Shown: positions 55,747 through 63,251 of the stretch, piece by piece
Layout of the letters: each line of letters starts with the position of its first letter
Position numbering within the stretch: the stretch's first letter is position 1
Source of the DNA: Kineococcus rhizosphaerae
Lineage (GTDB): Bacteria > Actinomycetota > Actinomycetes > Actinomycetales > Kineococcaceae
Reading direction: 5' to 3'
DNA: 64,000 nt
Assembly: GCF_003002055.1 (NCBI RefSeq)
Contig: NZ_PVZF01000001.1
Location: 248,001 to 312,000, forward strand
The notes under the pieces: model-generated
The model's database searches: none
The model's input: the letters and a program-made list of their open reading frames with translations, nothing else
Told to the model about the DNA's origin: nothing
Translations under genes and position numbers: made by a program

Positions 55747-57612
55747 AGCATGGACATCGCCGCCCGCAACGCCATGTGGCGCGCCATGAGCGCCCCCGAC
55801 CAGCGCCCCTTCCGCCCCGGCACCCCCCGCCGCGTCCTGGCCATGGCCCGCGAACGCGGCCACGCCCTCGCCCTGTTCGTCACCGGCAGCGTCGTCCTCG
55901 CCGTCCTCGCCGTCGCCACCCCCGTCCTCGCCGGCCGCGCCGTCGACGCCGTCGGCACCGGCGACCGCCACCGCGTCATCACCCTCGCCCTGCTCATCGC
56001 CGCCGTCGCCCTCGCCGAAGCCGCCCTCGGCCTCGCCGTCCGCTGGCTGTCCTCCACCCTCGGCGAAGACCTCATCCTCGACCTGCGCACCCGCGTCTAC
56101 GACCACGTCCAGCGCATGCCCGTCGCCTTCTTCACCCGCACCCGCACCGGCGCCCTCGTCAGCCGCCTCAACAACGACGTCCTCGGCGCCCAACGCGCCT
56201 TCTCCGTCACCCTGTCCGGCATCGTCAGCAACGTCGTCGCCGTCGCCCTCACCGCCGTCGTCATGATCGGCATCTCCTGGCGCATCACCGCCCTCGCCCT
56301 CGTCCTGCTCCCCGTCTTCCTCCTGCCCGCCCGCCGCATGGGCCGCAGCCTCGCCCTCATGGCCCGCCGCGCCGCCCAGCTCGACGCCGCCATGCTCAAC
56401 CAGACCACCGAACGCTTCTCCGCCCCCGGTGCCACCCTCGTCAAGCTCTTCGGCCGCCCCGCCGACGAGTCCGCCGCCTTCGCCGCCGCCGCCCGCGCCG
56501 TCCGCGACATCGGCGTCCGCTCCGCCGTGCGCCAGTCCGTCTTCGTCACCGCCCTCACCCTCGTCTCCGCCCTCGCCCTCGCCGTCGTCTACGGCGTCGG
56601 GGGAGTGGCCGCCATCGCCGGCACCCTCGACGCCGGCAGCATCGTCGCCCTCGCCCTCCTGCTCACCCGCCTCTACGCACCCCTCACCGCCCTCGCCTCC
56701 GCCCGCGCCGACGTCACCAGCGCCCTCGTCAGCTTCGACCGCGTCTTCGAGGTCCTCGACCTCGAACCCCTCGTCCGCGAAGACCCCCACGCCACCCCCG
56801 TCCCCGACGGCCCCGTCGCCGTCGAGTTCGACCACGTCCACTTCGCCTACCCCGCCGCCACCGACGTCTCCCTGGCCTCCCTCGAAGACGTCGCCACCCT
56901 CGACCCCCGCGGCGGCACCCCCGTCATCCGCGACGTCACCTTCCGCGTCGAACCCGGCCAGGTCATCGCCCTCGTCGGCTCCTCCGGCGCCGGCAAGTCC
57001 ACCCTCGCCCAGCTCCTCGCCCGCCTCTACGACGTCGACTCCGGCGCCGTCCGCATCGGCGGCACCGACGTCCGCCACCTCACCGCCGACTCCCTGCGCC
57101 GCACCGTCGGCGTCGTCACCCAGGACGGGCACCTCTTCCACGAGTCCCTGCGCGCCAACCTGCGCCTGGCCCACCCCACCGCCACCGACGACGAACTCCA
57201 CGACGCCCTGCGCCGCGCCCGCCTCGCCGACCTCGTCGCCGCCCTGCCCGAAGGCCTCGACACCGTCGTCGGCGAACGCGGCTACCGCTTCTCCGGCGGC
57301 GAACGCCAACGCCTCACCATCGCCCGCCTCCTGCTCGCCCACCCCCGCGTCGTCGTCCTCGACGAAGCCACCGCCCACCTCGACAACGCCTCCGAGACCG
57401 CCGTCCAGGCCGCCCTCGACGAAGCCCTCGAAGGCCGCACCGCCCTCGTCATCGCCCACCGCCTGTCCACCATCCGCGGCGCCGACCGGATCCTCGTCCT
57501 CGAAGCCGGCCGCATCGTCGAGCACGGCACCCACACCGAGCTCCTCGCCGCCGACGGCCGCTACGCCGAACTGCACCGCCTCAGCGTCTTCACCGACGAC
57601 CCCCAGCCCTGA
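55744..57612 (+). CDS. ABC exporter, fused membrane and ATPase domains
   Basis: The 622-residue MsbA-type half-transporter has six helices in residues 35-320 and an ATPase domain with GSSGAGKST, FSGGERQRLTIARLLL and VVVLDEATAHLD. A non-standard loop (ATDVSLASLEDVATLDPRGGT) is inserted before the Walker A strand. It would act as a dimer to export lipid, peptide or drug; substrate unknown. In the sample 55861-55920, 19 of 20 codons end in C. Confidence 0.93.
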   Translation: MSMDIAARNAMWRAMSAPDQRPFRPGTPRRVLAMARERGHALALFVTGSVVLAVLAVATPVLAGRAVDAVGTGDRHRVITLALLIAAVALAEAALGLAVRWLSSTLGEDLILDLRTRVYDHVQRMPVAFFTRTRTGALVSRLNNDVLGAQRAFSVTLSGIVSNVVAVALTAVVMIGISWRITALALVLLPVFLLPARRMGRSLALMARRAAQLDAAMLNQTTERFSAPGATLVKLFGRPADESAAFAAAARAVRDIGVRSAVRQSVFVTALTLVSALALAVVYGVGGVAAIAGTLDAGSIVALALLLTRLYAPLTALASARADVTSALVSFDRVFEVLDLEPLVREDPHATPVPDGPVAVEFDHVHFAYPAATDVSLASLEDVATLDPRGGTPVIRDVTFRVEPGQVIALVGSSGAGKSTLAQLLARLYDVDSGAVRIGGTDVRHLTADSLRRTVGVVTQDGHLFHESLRANLRLAHPTATDDELHDALRRARLADLVAALPEGLDTVVGERGYRFSGGERQRLTIARLLLAHPRVVVLDEATAHLDNASETAVQAALDEALEGRTALVIAHRLSTIRGADRILVLEAGRIVEHGTHTELLAADGRYAELHRLSVFTDDPQP

Positions 57613-57631
57613 ACCCACCACCACCCTCGCG

Positions 57632-57679
57632 CCGTCCGGGGGTCAGCACCCCCGCACGACACCCCGCAGCCCCGGACGG
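57632..57679. terminator. Hairpin after the ABC exporter
   Basis: CCGTCCGGGG (57632-57641) pairs with CCCCGGACGG (57670-57679) around 28 nt. A smaller overlapping hairpin CGGGGGT/ACCCCCG (57637-57643 with 57648-57654) is an alternative fold. Confidence 0.6.
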
Positions 57680-58460
57680 TGCTGCACCGGACCCGTGTCC
57701 TGGCCCCACCCCAGCCCCACCCCAGCCCCACCCGCACCCCCCGGCCCCAGCCACCACCCCCACCCTCGACGGCGCTCGCGGTCGTGGCGCTGTGCACGGG
57801 GATCGGCGCGGTCGTGCTCGTCCCGGTGCTCGGACCCCTGGCCGGGGGACCGGGGGTGGCCGCCGTCGTCACGGGCGCGATCGCGCTCGCCCACCGCCGG
57901 CCGGGGCGGGCGATGGCGATCGCCGGGCTCGTCACGGGGATCGTCGGCCTCCTCGTCACCGTCGTCGTGACGATCGCGCTGGTCGTGCTGCACGGCACGC
58001 TCTTCCTGCTGGCACCCTCGACGGCCGGGACCCGGGCGTGCAGGACCCGGCCGGCGACGGCGCGTCGGCGGGGGAGTACGCCTACGGCCAGAGCACCGTC
58101 CTCGGCGACTACACGGTCAGCGTCGACGGGGTCACGCTGCGCGGTGACGTCGTGGTCGCCGACCTCACGGTCACCTACGCCGGGCCGGGCGCGGGGGACG
58201 CCTACGAGGACCTCCACAGCTACCTGTACGACGCCGACGGGTACTCCCACGACGCGACCGACTGCGACGAACCCCTGTCGCCGGACGCCGCCGACCTGCC
58301 GGACCTGGCCCACGGCCGCAGCGAGTCCTTCCAGGTGTGCTTCACGGGTGTGGACGACGCGACCGGTGCATGGGTCGAGGTCGACAACGACCTGACGGGC
58401 GACCACGCCGGGTGGACCGACGAGGTCACCCTGGCAGGAGCTTCGCGCACAGACGTGTGA
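57679..58460 (+). pseudogene. DUF4190-like membrane protein with probable frameshift
   Basis: From GTG 57679 the frame encodes a Pro-rich start and two membrane helices (ALAVVALCTGIGAVVLVPVLG, IAGLVTGIVGLLVTVVVTIALVV) as in DUF4190 proteins. Near 58005-58020 protein-like coding moves to the frame one base back: from LDGRDPGVQDP it reads an extracellular beta domain (GEYAYGQSTVLGDYTVSVDG, with two Cys) to the stop at 58458. A one-base loss, a sequencing error or a programmed shift would explain this. It overlaps the MarR gene by 35 bp. Confidence 0.7.
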
Positions 58461-58869
58461 GCTCGGTCAGCTCCTGCGCGGACAGCCCCGCGAACTCGCG
58501 GGCGATCCCGGCGGCGTGCCGGCCGCCGATCTCGCGCTGGCGGGCCGCACCCTCGGGGGTGAGCACGACGACGACGCCCCGGCCGTCGCGCGGGTCGGGT
58601 TCGCGGGTCAGCAGCCCCTGCGCCGCGAGCCGGTCGACCAGCCGGCTAAGGGACGGCTGCGGCAGGTACGCGTCCTCGCTGAGCTCTCCGAGCCGGGACC
58701 GGCCCCCGCAGCGGGCCAGCGTGTAGAGCACGTCGTACTCGCGCACGCTGAGCCCGCCCCAGACGTCCTGGGCCGCGAACCGGCGCAGCATCGTCGCCTG
58801 GAGCCGGAACACCGACTCCCAGGCGTCGACGGCCGCACGGGTGCGGCCGTCGGGACCGTCCTCAGACAC
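58426..58869 (-). CDS. MarR-family transcriptional regulator
   Basis: The 147-residue winged-helix protein has LSVREYDVLYTLARCGGRSRLGELSEDAYLPQPSLSRLVDRLAAQGLL and the wing DPRDGRGVVVVLTPEG. The GTG start overlaps the end of the LLM gene by 8 nt, so the two are one transcript. It probably controls that gene through the palindromic site at 59994. Confidence 0.9.
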   Translation of the reverse strand: MSEDGPDGRTRAAVDAWESVFRLQATMLRRFAAQDVWGGLSVREYDVLYTLARCGGRSRLGELSEDAYLPQPSLSRLVDRLAAQGLLTREPDPRDGRGVVVVLTPEGAARQREIGGRHAAGIAREFAGLSAQELTELTRLCAKLLPG

Positions 58870-59959
58870 GGGTCTCGGTCGAAGCGGCCCGGGCGGCCAC
58901 CCGCGCGGCGTGCGAGGGCGGGTCGCTGGGCACCCCCGCGGCCCGGCGGGCCTCGAACTCCCTGCGCAGCACCGGGACGACGTGCTCACCGAGGAGGTCG
59001 AGCTGCTCCAGCACGGTCTTCAGCGGCAGCCCGGCGTGGTCCATCAGGAACATCTGCCGCTGGTAGTCGCCGAAGAACTCCTGGAAGGTCAGCGTCTTCT
59101 CGACGACCTGCTCGGGGGTGCCGACGGTCAGCGGGGTCTGGCGGGTGAACTCCTCCAGCGAGGGCCCGTGACCGTAGACGGGGGCGTTGTCGAAGTACGG
59201 GCGGAACTCCCGGACCGCGTCCTGGGAGTTCTTCGCCATGAACACCTGCCCGCCGAGACCGACGATCGCCTGCTCCGGCGTGCCGTGCCCGTAGTGGGCG
59301 TAGCGCTCGCGGTAGAGGTCGATGAGCCGGATGTAGTGCTCCTTGGGCCAGAAGATGTTGTTCGCGAAGTACCCGTCGCCGAAGTAGGCGGCGATCTCGG
59401 CGACCTGCGGCGTGCGGATCGACCCGTGCCAGACGAAGGGCGGCACGCCGTCCAGGGGGCGCGGGGTGGAGGTGAAGCCCTGCAGCGGGGTGCGGAACTC
59501 GCCCTCCCAGTCGACGACCTCCTCGTCCCACAGGCGGCGCAGCAGCTGGTAGTTCTCCACCGTCAGCTCGACGCCGCGGCGGGGGTCCTGGCCGAACCAG
59601 GGGTAGAGCCGGCCGTCGTTGCCGCGTCCGAGGACGAGGTCGACGCGCCCGTCGCTGAGGTGCTGGAGCATCGCGTAGTCCTCGGCCATCCGCACCGGGT
59701 CGTTGGTGGTGATGTGCGCGATGGACGTCGAGACGGTCAGCCGGGTGGTGCGGGCCGCGATCCAGCCCAGCAGGGTGGTCATGGCCGACGGCACGAAGGG
59801 CGGGTTGTGGTGCTCACCGACCGCGAAGACGTCCAGGCCGACCTGCTCGGCGTGCTCGGCCATGGTCACGAGCGCCTTGATGCGCTCGTGCTCGCTCGGC
59901 GCGCGACCGGTGGTGGGGTCGGGGGTGATGTCGCCGACGCTGAAGATCCCGAACTGCAT
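58862..59959 (-). CDS. FMN-dependent luciferase-like monooxygenase (CE1758-like)
   Basis: The 365-residue LLM-fold protein starts QFGIFSVGDITPDPTTG and has VGEHHNPPFVPSAM and LSDGRVDLVLGRGNDGR. This is the pattern of the CE1758 family. The ATG at 59959 has GGAGGAG at good spacing, whereas an ATG eight codons upstream has none. Substrate unknown. A MarR gene follows. Confidence 0.9.
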   Translation of the reverse strand: MQFGIFSVGDITPDPTTGRAPSEHERIKALVTMAEHAEQVGLDVFAVGEHHNPPFVPSAMTTLLGWIAARTTRLTVSTSIAHITTNDPVRMAEDYAMLQHLSDGRVDLVLGRGNDGRLYPWFGQDPRRGVELTVENYQLLRRLWDEEVVDWEGEFRTPLQGFTSTPRPLDGVPPFVWHGSIRTPQVAEIAAYFGDGYFANNIFWPKEHYIRLIDLYRERYAHYGHGTPEQAIVGLGGQVFMAKNSQDAVREFRPYFDNAPVYGHGPSLEEFTRQTPLTVGTPEQVVEKTLTFQEFFGDYQRQMFLMDHAGLPLKTVLEQLDLLGEHVVPVLRREFEARRAAGVPSDPPSHAARVAARAASTETRV

Positions 59960-59993
59960 GTCCCGCTCCTCCTGGAAGTCCATGCGGTTGCAT

Positions 59994-60012
59994 GTACCTG
60001 CTTGAAGCGTAC
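59994..60012. promoter_or_regulatory. Possible MarR operator upstream of the LLM gene
   Basis: GTAC-N11-GTAC (59994-60012) is roughly symmetric about GCTT-G-AAGC (60000-60008), 35 nt upstream of the LLM ATG. It is imperfect, but the position suits control by the co-encoded MarR protein. Confidence 0.4.
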
Positions 60013-60034
60013 AGGACCTCGGGTTGTTCCCGGG

Positions 60035-61540
60035 TCAGTCCCGGTGTTCGGCCCGTTCCCCCCGCACGTCGGTGGTCCGCCCCGCCAGCCGCGAGTGCCG
60101 GTACCCGTAGGCGGAGTACACGACGAGGCCGATCGCCATCCAGATGCCGAGGCGCACCCAGCTGATCCCCGGCAGGAAGCCCATGAGCACCAGCGCGGCG
60201 ACGGCCGAGACGACCGGCAGCACCGGCACCCCCGGCATCCGGAAGGCCCGCGGCAGGTCCGGCCGCGTCCGTCGCAGCACCACGACGCCCACCGAGACCA
60301 GCACGAACGCGAACAGCGTCCCGATGTTCACCATCTCGGCCAGCTCCGAGATCGGGGTGACGGCGGCGACCACCGCGACCACGACGCCCGTCACCGCCGT
60401 GATGCGCGTGGGCACGCCCGTGCGGCCGCTGACCGCCGAGAACCACGAGGGGATGAGCCGGTCGCGCGCCATCGCGAACAGGACCCGGTTCTGGCCCAGC
60501 ATGAGGATCATCATGACCGTCAGCAGCCCGGCGACGGTCCCGACCGAGATGAGCGTCGCCACCACGTCCGCACCCACGGCGCGGAAGGCGTTCGCCAGCG
60601 GCGCCTCCACCGAGATCCGGTCGTACTTCACCATCCCCGTCACGACCAGGGACACGACGACGTAGAGGACCGTGCAGATCGCCAGCGACCCGAAGATCCC
60701 CCGCGGCACGTCGCGCTGCGGCTCCTTCGTCTCCTCCGCGGCCGTCGCGACGATGTCGAAGCCGATGAAGGCGAAGAACACCAGGGCCGCGGCGGTGAGC
60801 ACCCCGCCGATCCCGAACGTCCCGAGCGGGACCCCGAGGTCCTGCCACAGGGACGGGTCCGCCGGCGTGCTCGAGGCCCCGCGCGAGCCCGTCGGGGGCA
60901 GGAACGGCGACCAGTTCGACACCTTGACGAAGAACAGCCCGGCGACGATGACGATCGCGACCACCAGCAGCTTGACGACGACCACGACGGCGTTCACCCG
61001 GGCCGACGTCTTCGTCCCCACGCACAGCACCGCCGTCAGCACGAGGATCACGGCCGCGGCGATGAGGTTCGGGTGGGTGGGGGAGGGGGTCGTGGAGTAC
61101 AGCCACCCCGGCACGTCCAGGCCCAGCGTCTGGTCCAGCAGGTCCGCCGCGTAGCTGGACCAGCCGACCGCCACGGTCGAGGCGCCCAGGGCCAGCTCCA
61201 GCACGAGGTCCCAGCCGATGATCCACGCCACGACCTCCCCGAGGCTTGCGTAGGAGAACGTGTACGCCGACCCGGCCACCGGGACGGTCGAGGCGAACTC
61301 CGCGTAGCACAGCGCCGCGAGCGCGCAGACGACGCCCGCGACGACGAACGACACGGCCACCGCGGGTCCGGCCCGCGTCCCGGCCGCCTCGCCGGTCAGG
61401 ACGAAGATGCCCGTCCCGATGATGACGCCGACCCCGAAGACCGTCAGGTCCCAGGCCCCGAGCGTCTTGCGCAACCGGTGCCCCGGCTCGTCCGTGCTCG
61501 CGATCGCGTCCTCGACGCTCTTCGTCCGGAAGATGCCCAC
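60035..61540 (-). CDS. APC-family amino-acid permease (cationic type)
   Basis: The 501-residue transporter has 12-14 helices, with LGAWDLTVFGVGVIIGTGIFVLTG in helix 1, PVAGSAYTFSYASLGEVVAWIIGWDLVLE and FFAFIGFDIVATAAEETKEPQRDVP, all typical of the YfnA/CAT group. Probable substrates are cationic or branched amino acids. The GTG at 61540 follows TACCGT by 5 nt; the palindrome GACGGT-AGG-ACCGTC (61545-61559) overlaps this region. Confidence 0.92.
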   Translation of the reverse strand: MGIFRTKSVEDAIASTDEPGHRLRKTLGAWDLTVFGVGVIIGTGIFVLTGEAAGTRAGPAVAVSFVVAGVVCALAALCYAEFASTVPVAGSAYTFSYASLGEVVAWIIGWDLVLELALGASTVAVGWSSYAADLLDQTLGLDVPGWLYSTTPSPTHPNLIAAAVILVLTAVLCVGTKTSARVNAVVVVVKLLVVAIVIVAGLFFVKVSNWSPFLPPTGSRGASSTPADPSLWQDLGVPLGTFGIGGVLTAAALVFFAFIGFDIVATAAEETKEPQRDVPRGIFGSLAICTVLYVVVSLVVTGMVKYDRISVEAPLANAFRAVGADVVATLISVGTVAGLLTVMMILMLGQNRVLFAMARDRLIPSWFSAVSGRTGVPTRITAVTGVVVAVVAAVTPISELAEMVNIGTLFAFVLVSVGVVVLRRTRPDLPRAFRMPGVPVLPVVSAVAALVLMGFLPGISWVRLGIWMAIGLVVYSAYGYRHSRLAGRTTDVRGERAEHRD

Positions 61541-61544
61541 GCCC

Positions 61545-61559
61545 GACGGTAGGACCGTC
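61545..61559. promoter_or_regulatory. Palindrome between DUF5703 and permease genes
   Basis: GACGGT-AGG-ACCGTC is a perfect 6-bp inverted repeat 5 nt before the permease start and touching the DUF5703 stop. It may be an operator; on the minus strand it contains a TACCGT box. Confidence 0.4.
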
Positions 61560-61761
61560 AGGCGGTGCGTGCGACCCGGATGATCTTGCGGCGCAGCCAC
61601 ACCTTGCGGCTGCCGCCCATGTACAGGCGCACCCGCGCCAGCTCCCAGCGGCCGTACTCGGCGTGCTCGGTCAGCAACTGGCGCGCGGCCGAGCGGGACG
61701 TCTCGCGGGACAGGGTCAGCACGCGGTACTCGTACTGCTCACCGCTCGTGTGGTCAGCCAT
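61558..61761 (-). CDS. DUF5703 family protein
   Basis: The 67-residue basic protein (YEYRVLTLSRETSRSAARQLLTEHAEYGRWELARVRLYMGGSRKVWLRRKIIRV) matches the small actinobacterial DUF5703 family. Function unknown. ATG 61761 is assumed; ATG 61770 adds three residues. It lies just upstream of the permease on the same strand. Confidence 0.85.
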   Translation of the reverse strand: MADHTSGEQYEYRVLTLSRETSRSAARQLLTEHAEYGRWELARVRLYMGGSRKVWLRRKIIRVARTA

Positions 61762-61828
61762 CGGGTCCATGATGCACCCGCCGCAGGTCCGGAGCAGAAC
61801 CCCCTGGGGCGCCCGGTGCGATCTTCGG

Positions 61829-61843
61829 TACGGTCGGACCATG
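61829..61843 (+). promoter_or_regulatory. Leaderless promoter of the acidic protein gene
   Basis: TACGGT (61829-61834) ends 6 nt before ATG 61841, and no ribosome binding site is present. Confidence 0.5.
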
Positions 61844-62212
61844 ACGCCAGACCCGCGCGCGGCCCTCGCTCGTCTCGTGGCCACGCTCGAGGACCACCTC
61901 GCTGCCGCCGCCAACCGACGCGGGGAGACCGACCCCGCCGTCGCCGATGCCTACCAGCGCGTCGCCGACGCCTTCGAGGCCTACGAGGAGGCGCTGTACG
62001 ACGCCTACGACGAGGTCACCCCGTTCGTCCTCTACGACGACGTCGAGGACGAGCGTGACGATGACGAGGACGACGACGAGGACGACGAAGAGGACGACGA
62101 AGAGGACGACGAAGAGGACGAGGACGAGGAGTCCGACGACGACTCCGACGAGGAGGACGACTCGGAGGACGACGGGCAGACCGGGGGCGAGGAGGTCCGG
62201 CCGGTCCGCTGA
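61841..62212 (+). CDS. Acidic actinobacterial hypothetical protein
   Basis: The 123-residue protein has a folded-looking first half (LARLVATLEDHLAAAANRRGETDPAVADAYQRVADAFEAYEEALYDAYDEVTPF), predicted as two helices. The second half is almost wholly Asp and Glu, partly from a repeated 12-bp unit. Similar N-terminal halves occur in other actinobacteria. Function unknown; the tail could mimic nucleic acid or bind cations. Confidence 0.78.
   Translation: MTPDPRAALARLVATLEDHLAAAANRRGETDPAVADAYQRVADAFEAYEEALYDAYDEVTPFVLYDDVEDERDDDEDDDEDDEEDDEEDDEEDEDEESDDDSDEEDDSEDDGQTGGEEVRPVR
62051..62124. repeat. Asp/Glu-coding tandem repeat
   Basis: Short GAC/GAG/GAA units repeat, including about three near-perfect copies of GAGGACGACGAA. 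They encode the acidic tail of the preceding gene and are liable to change in length. Confidence 0.8.
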
Positions 62213-62220
62213 CCCGTGGG

Positions 62221-62254
62221 GGGCCCGTGCCGCGCCCGCGCGCGGCACGGGCCC
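62221..62254. terminator. Terminator after the acidic protein gene
   Basis: A 14-bp perfect stem (62221-62234 with 62241-62254) with a 6-nt loop begins 8 nt after the stop. Confidence 0.85.
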
Positions 62255-62274
62255 GCACCCGGCGGGGGAGCCGA

Positions 62275-62290
62275 TAGCGTGCGGCCCGTG
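62275..62290 (+). promoter_or_regulatory. Promoter of the uppP transcript
   Basis: TAGCGT (62275-62280) ends 7 nt before a GTG at 62288 that opens a short upstream reading frame. Transcription would start at or near that GTG. Confidence 0.55.
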
Positions 62291-62350
62291 CCGATCCCCG
62301 TACCCACCCGGACCGTCCGCTGCCCGCACCCCGGAGGTGCCGCGGCGTGA
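62288..62350 (+). CDS. 20-codon upstream ORF coupled to uppP
   Basis: A GTG at the expected leaderless start opens 20 codons ([16 protein letters not shown] and Ala residues) and stops on a TGA that overlaps the uppP GTG as GTGA. The peptide is Pro-rich and has no domain. It may regulate uppP translation, or be a chance frame. Confidence 0.45.
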   Translation: MPIPVPTRTVRCPHPGGAAA

Positions 62351-63195
62351 GCATGGGTCTCCTCGAAGGCGCCTTCCTCGGCCTCGTGCAGGGCCTCACC
62401 GAGTTCCTGCCCATCTCCTCCAGCGGGCACCTCGCCATCGTCGGGACGCTCATCGGCGCGTCCGACCCCGGTGCCGCCTTCACGGCCATCTGCCAGCTGG
62501 GCACCGAGGCCGCGGTCATCCTGTACTTCCGCGAGGACATCGCCCGCATCGTCAGCCGCTGGGCCCTGTCGCTGGCCGGCCGGGTGCCCCGCGACGACCC
62601 CGACGCCCGGATGGGCTGGCTCGTCATCCTGGGGACCATCCCCATCGGTCTCCTCGGGCTGCTGTTCCAGGACGCCATCGAGACGTCCCTGCGCGGGTTC
62701 GCCGTCATCGCGACCACCCTGTGGGTGTTCGCCCTCCTGCTCGGCGCGGCCGACCGGTACGGGCGCAAGGAGCGCACGCTCGACCGGCTGACCTGGAAGC
62801 ACGGCGTGCTGTTCGGGCTCGCGCAGGCGCTGGCGCTCATCCCCGGGGTCTCCCGCTCGGGGGGGACGATCACGATGGGGCTGCTGCTCGGCTACACGCG
62901 CGAGGCCGCGGCGCGCTACTCGTTCCTGCTGGCCATCCCCGCCGTCGTCCTGTCGGGCTTCTACCAGCTGTACGACGAGGTGAGCAGCGGCGCGGCGATC
63001 GCGTGGGCGCCCACTGCGGTCGCGACGGTCGTCGCGTTCGTCGTCGGGTTCGTCGTCATCGCCTGGCTGATGCGCTTCATCACCACCCACAGCTACCGCG
63101 GGTTCGTGGTGTACCGGATCGCGCTGGCCGCCGTCGTGTACGTCCTGGTGTTCACCGACGTGCTGCCCGCCTGGAACGGGACGGACTTCGGCTGA
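62347..63195 (+). CDS. uppP: Undecaprenyl-diphosphate phosphatase
   Basis: The 282-residue membrane enzyme recycles undecaprenyl pyrophosphate for peptidoglycan synthesis and can confer bacitracin tolerance. It has the BacA motifs [17 protein letters not shown] and [14 protein letters not shown], with about eight helices. GTG 62347 has GGAGG at 9-nt spacing; ATG 62353 is possible. The start overlaps the stop of a short upstream ORF. Confidence 0.95.
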   Translation: MSMGLLEGAFLGLVQGLTEFLPISSSGHLAIVGTLIGASDPGAAFTAICQLGTEAAVILYFREDIARIVSRWALSLAGRVPRDDPDARMGWLVILGTIPIGLLGLLFQDAIETSLRGFAVIATTLWVFALLLGAADRYGRKERTLDRLTWKHGVLFGLAQALALIPGVSRSGGTITMGLLLGYTREAAARYSFLLAIPAVVLSGFYQLYDEVSSGAAIAWAPTAVATVVAFVVGFVVIAWLMRFITTHSYRGFVVYRIALAAVVYVLVFTDVLPAWNGTDFG

Positions 63196-63220
63196 CCCTG
63201 CGACGGCCCCCCCGGGCGCG

Positions 63221-63251
63221 AGCGGTCGGGCTCACAGCCAGCCCGACCGCT
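63221..63251. terminator. Bidirectional terminator between uppP and corA
   Basis: AGCGGTCGGGCT (63221-63232) pairs perfectly with 63240-63251 around a 7-nt loop. It overlaps the corA stop codon and lies 25 nt after uppP. Confidence 0.85.
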
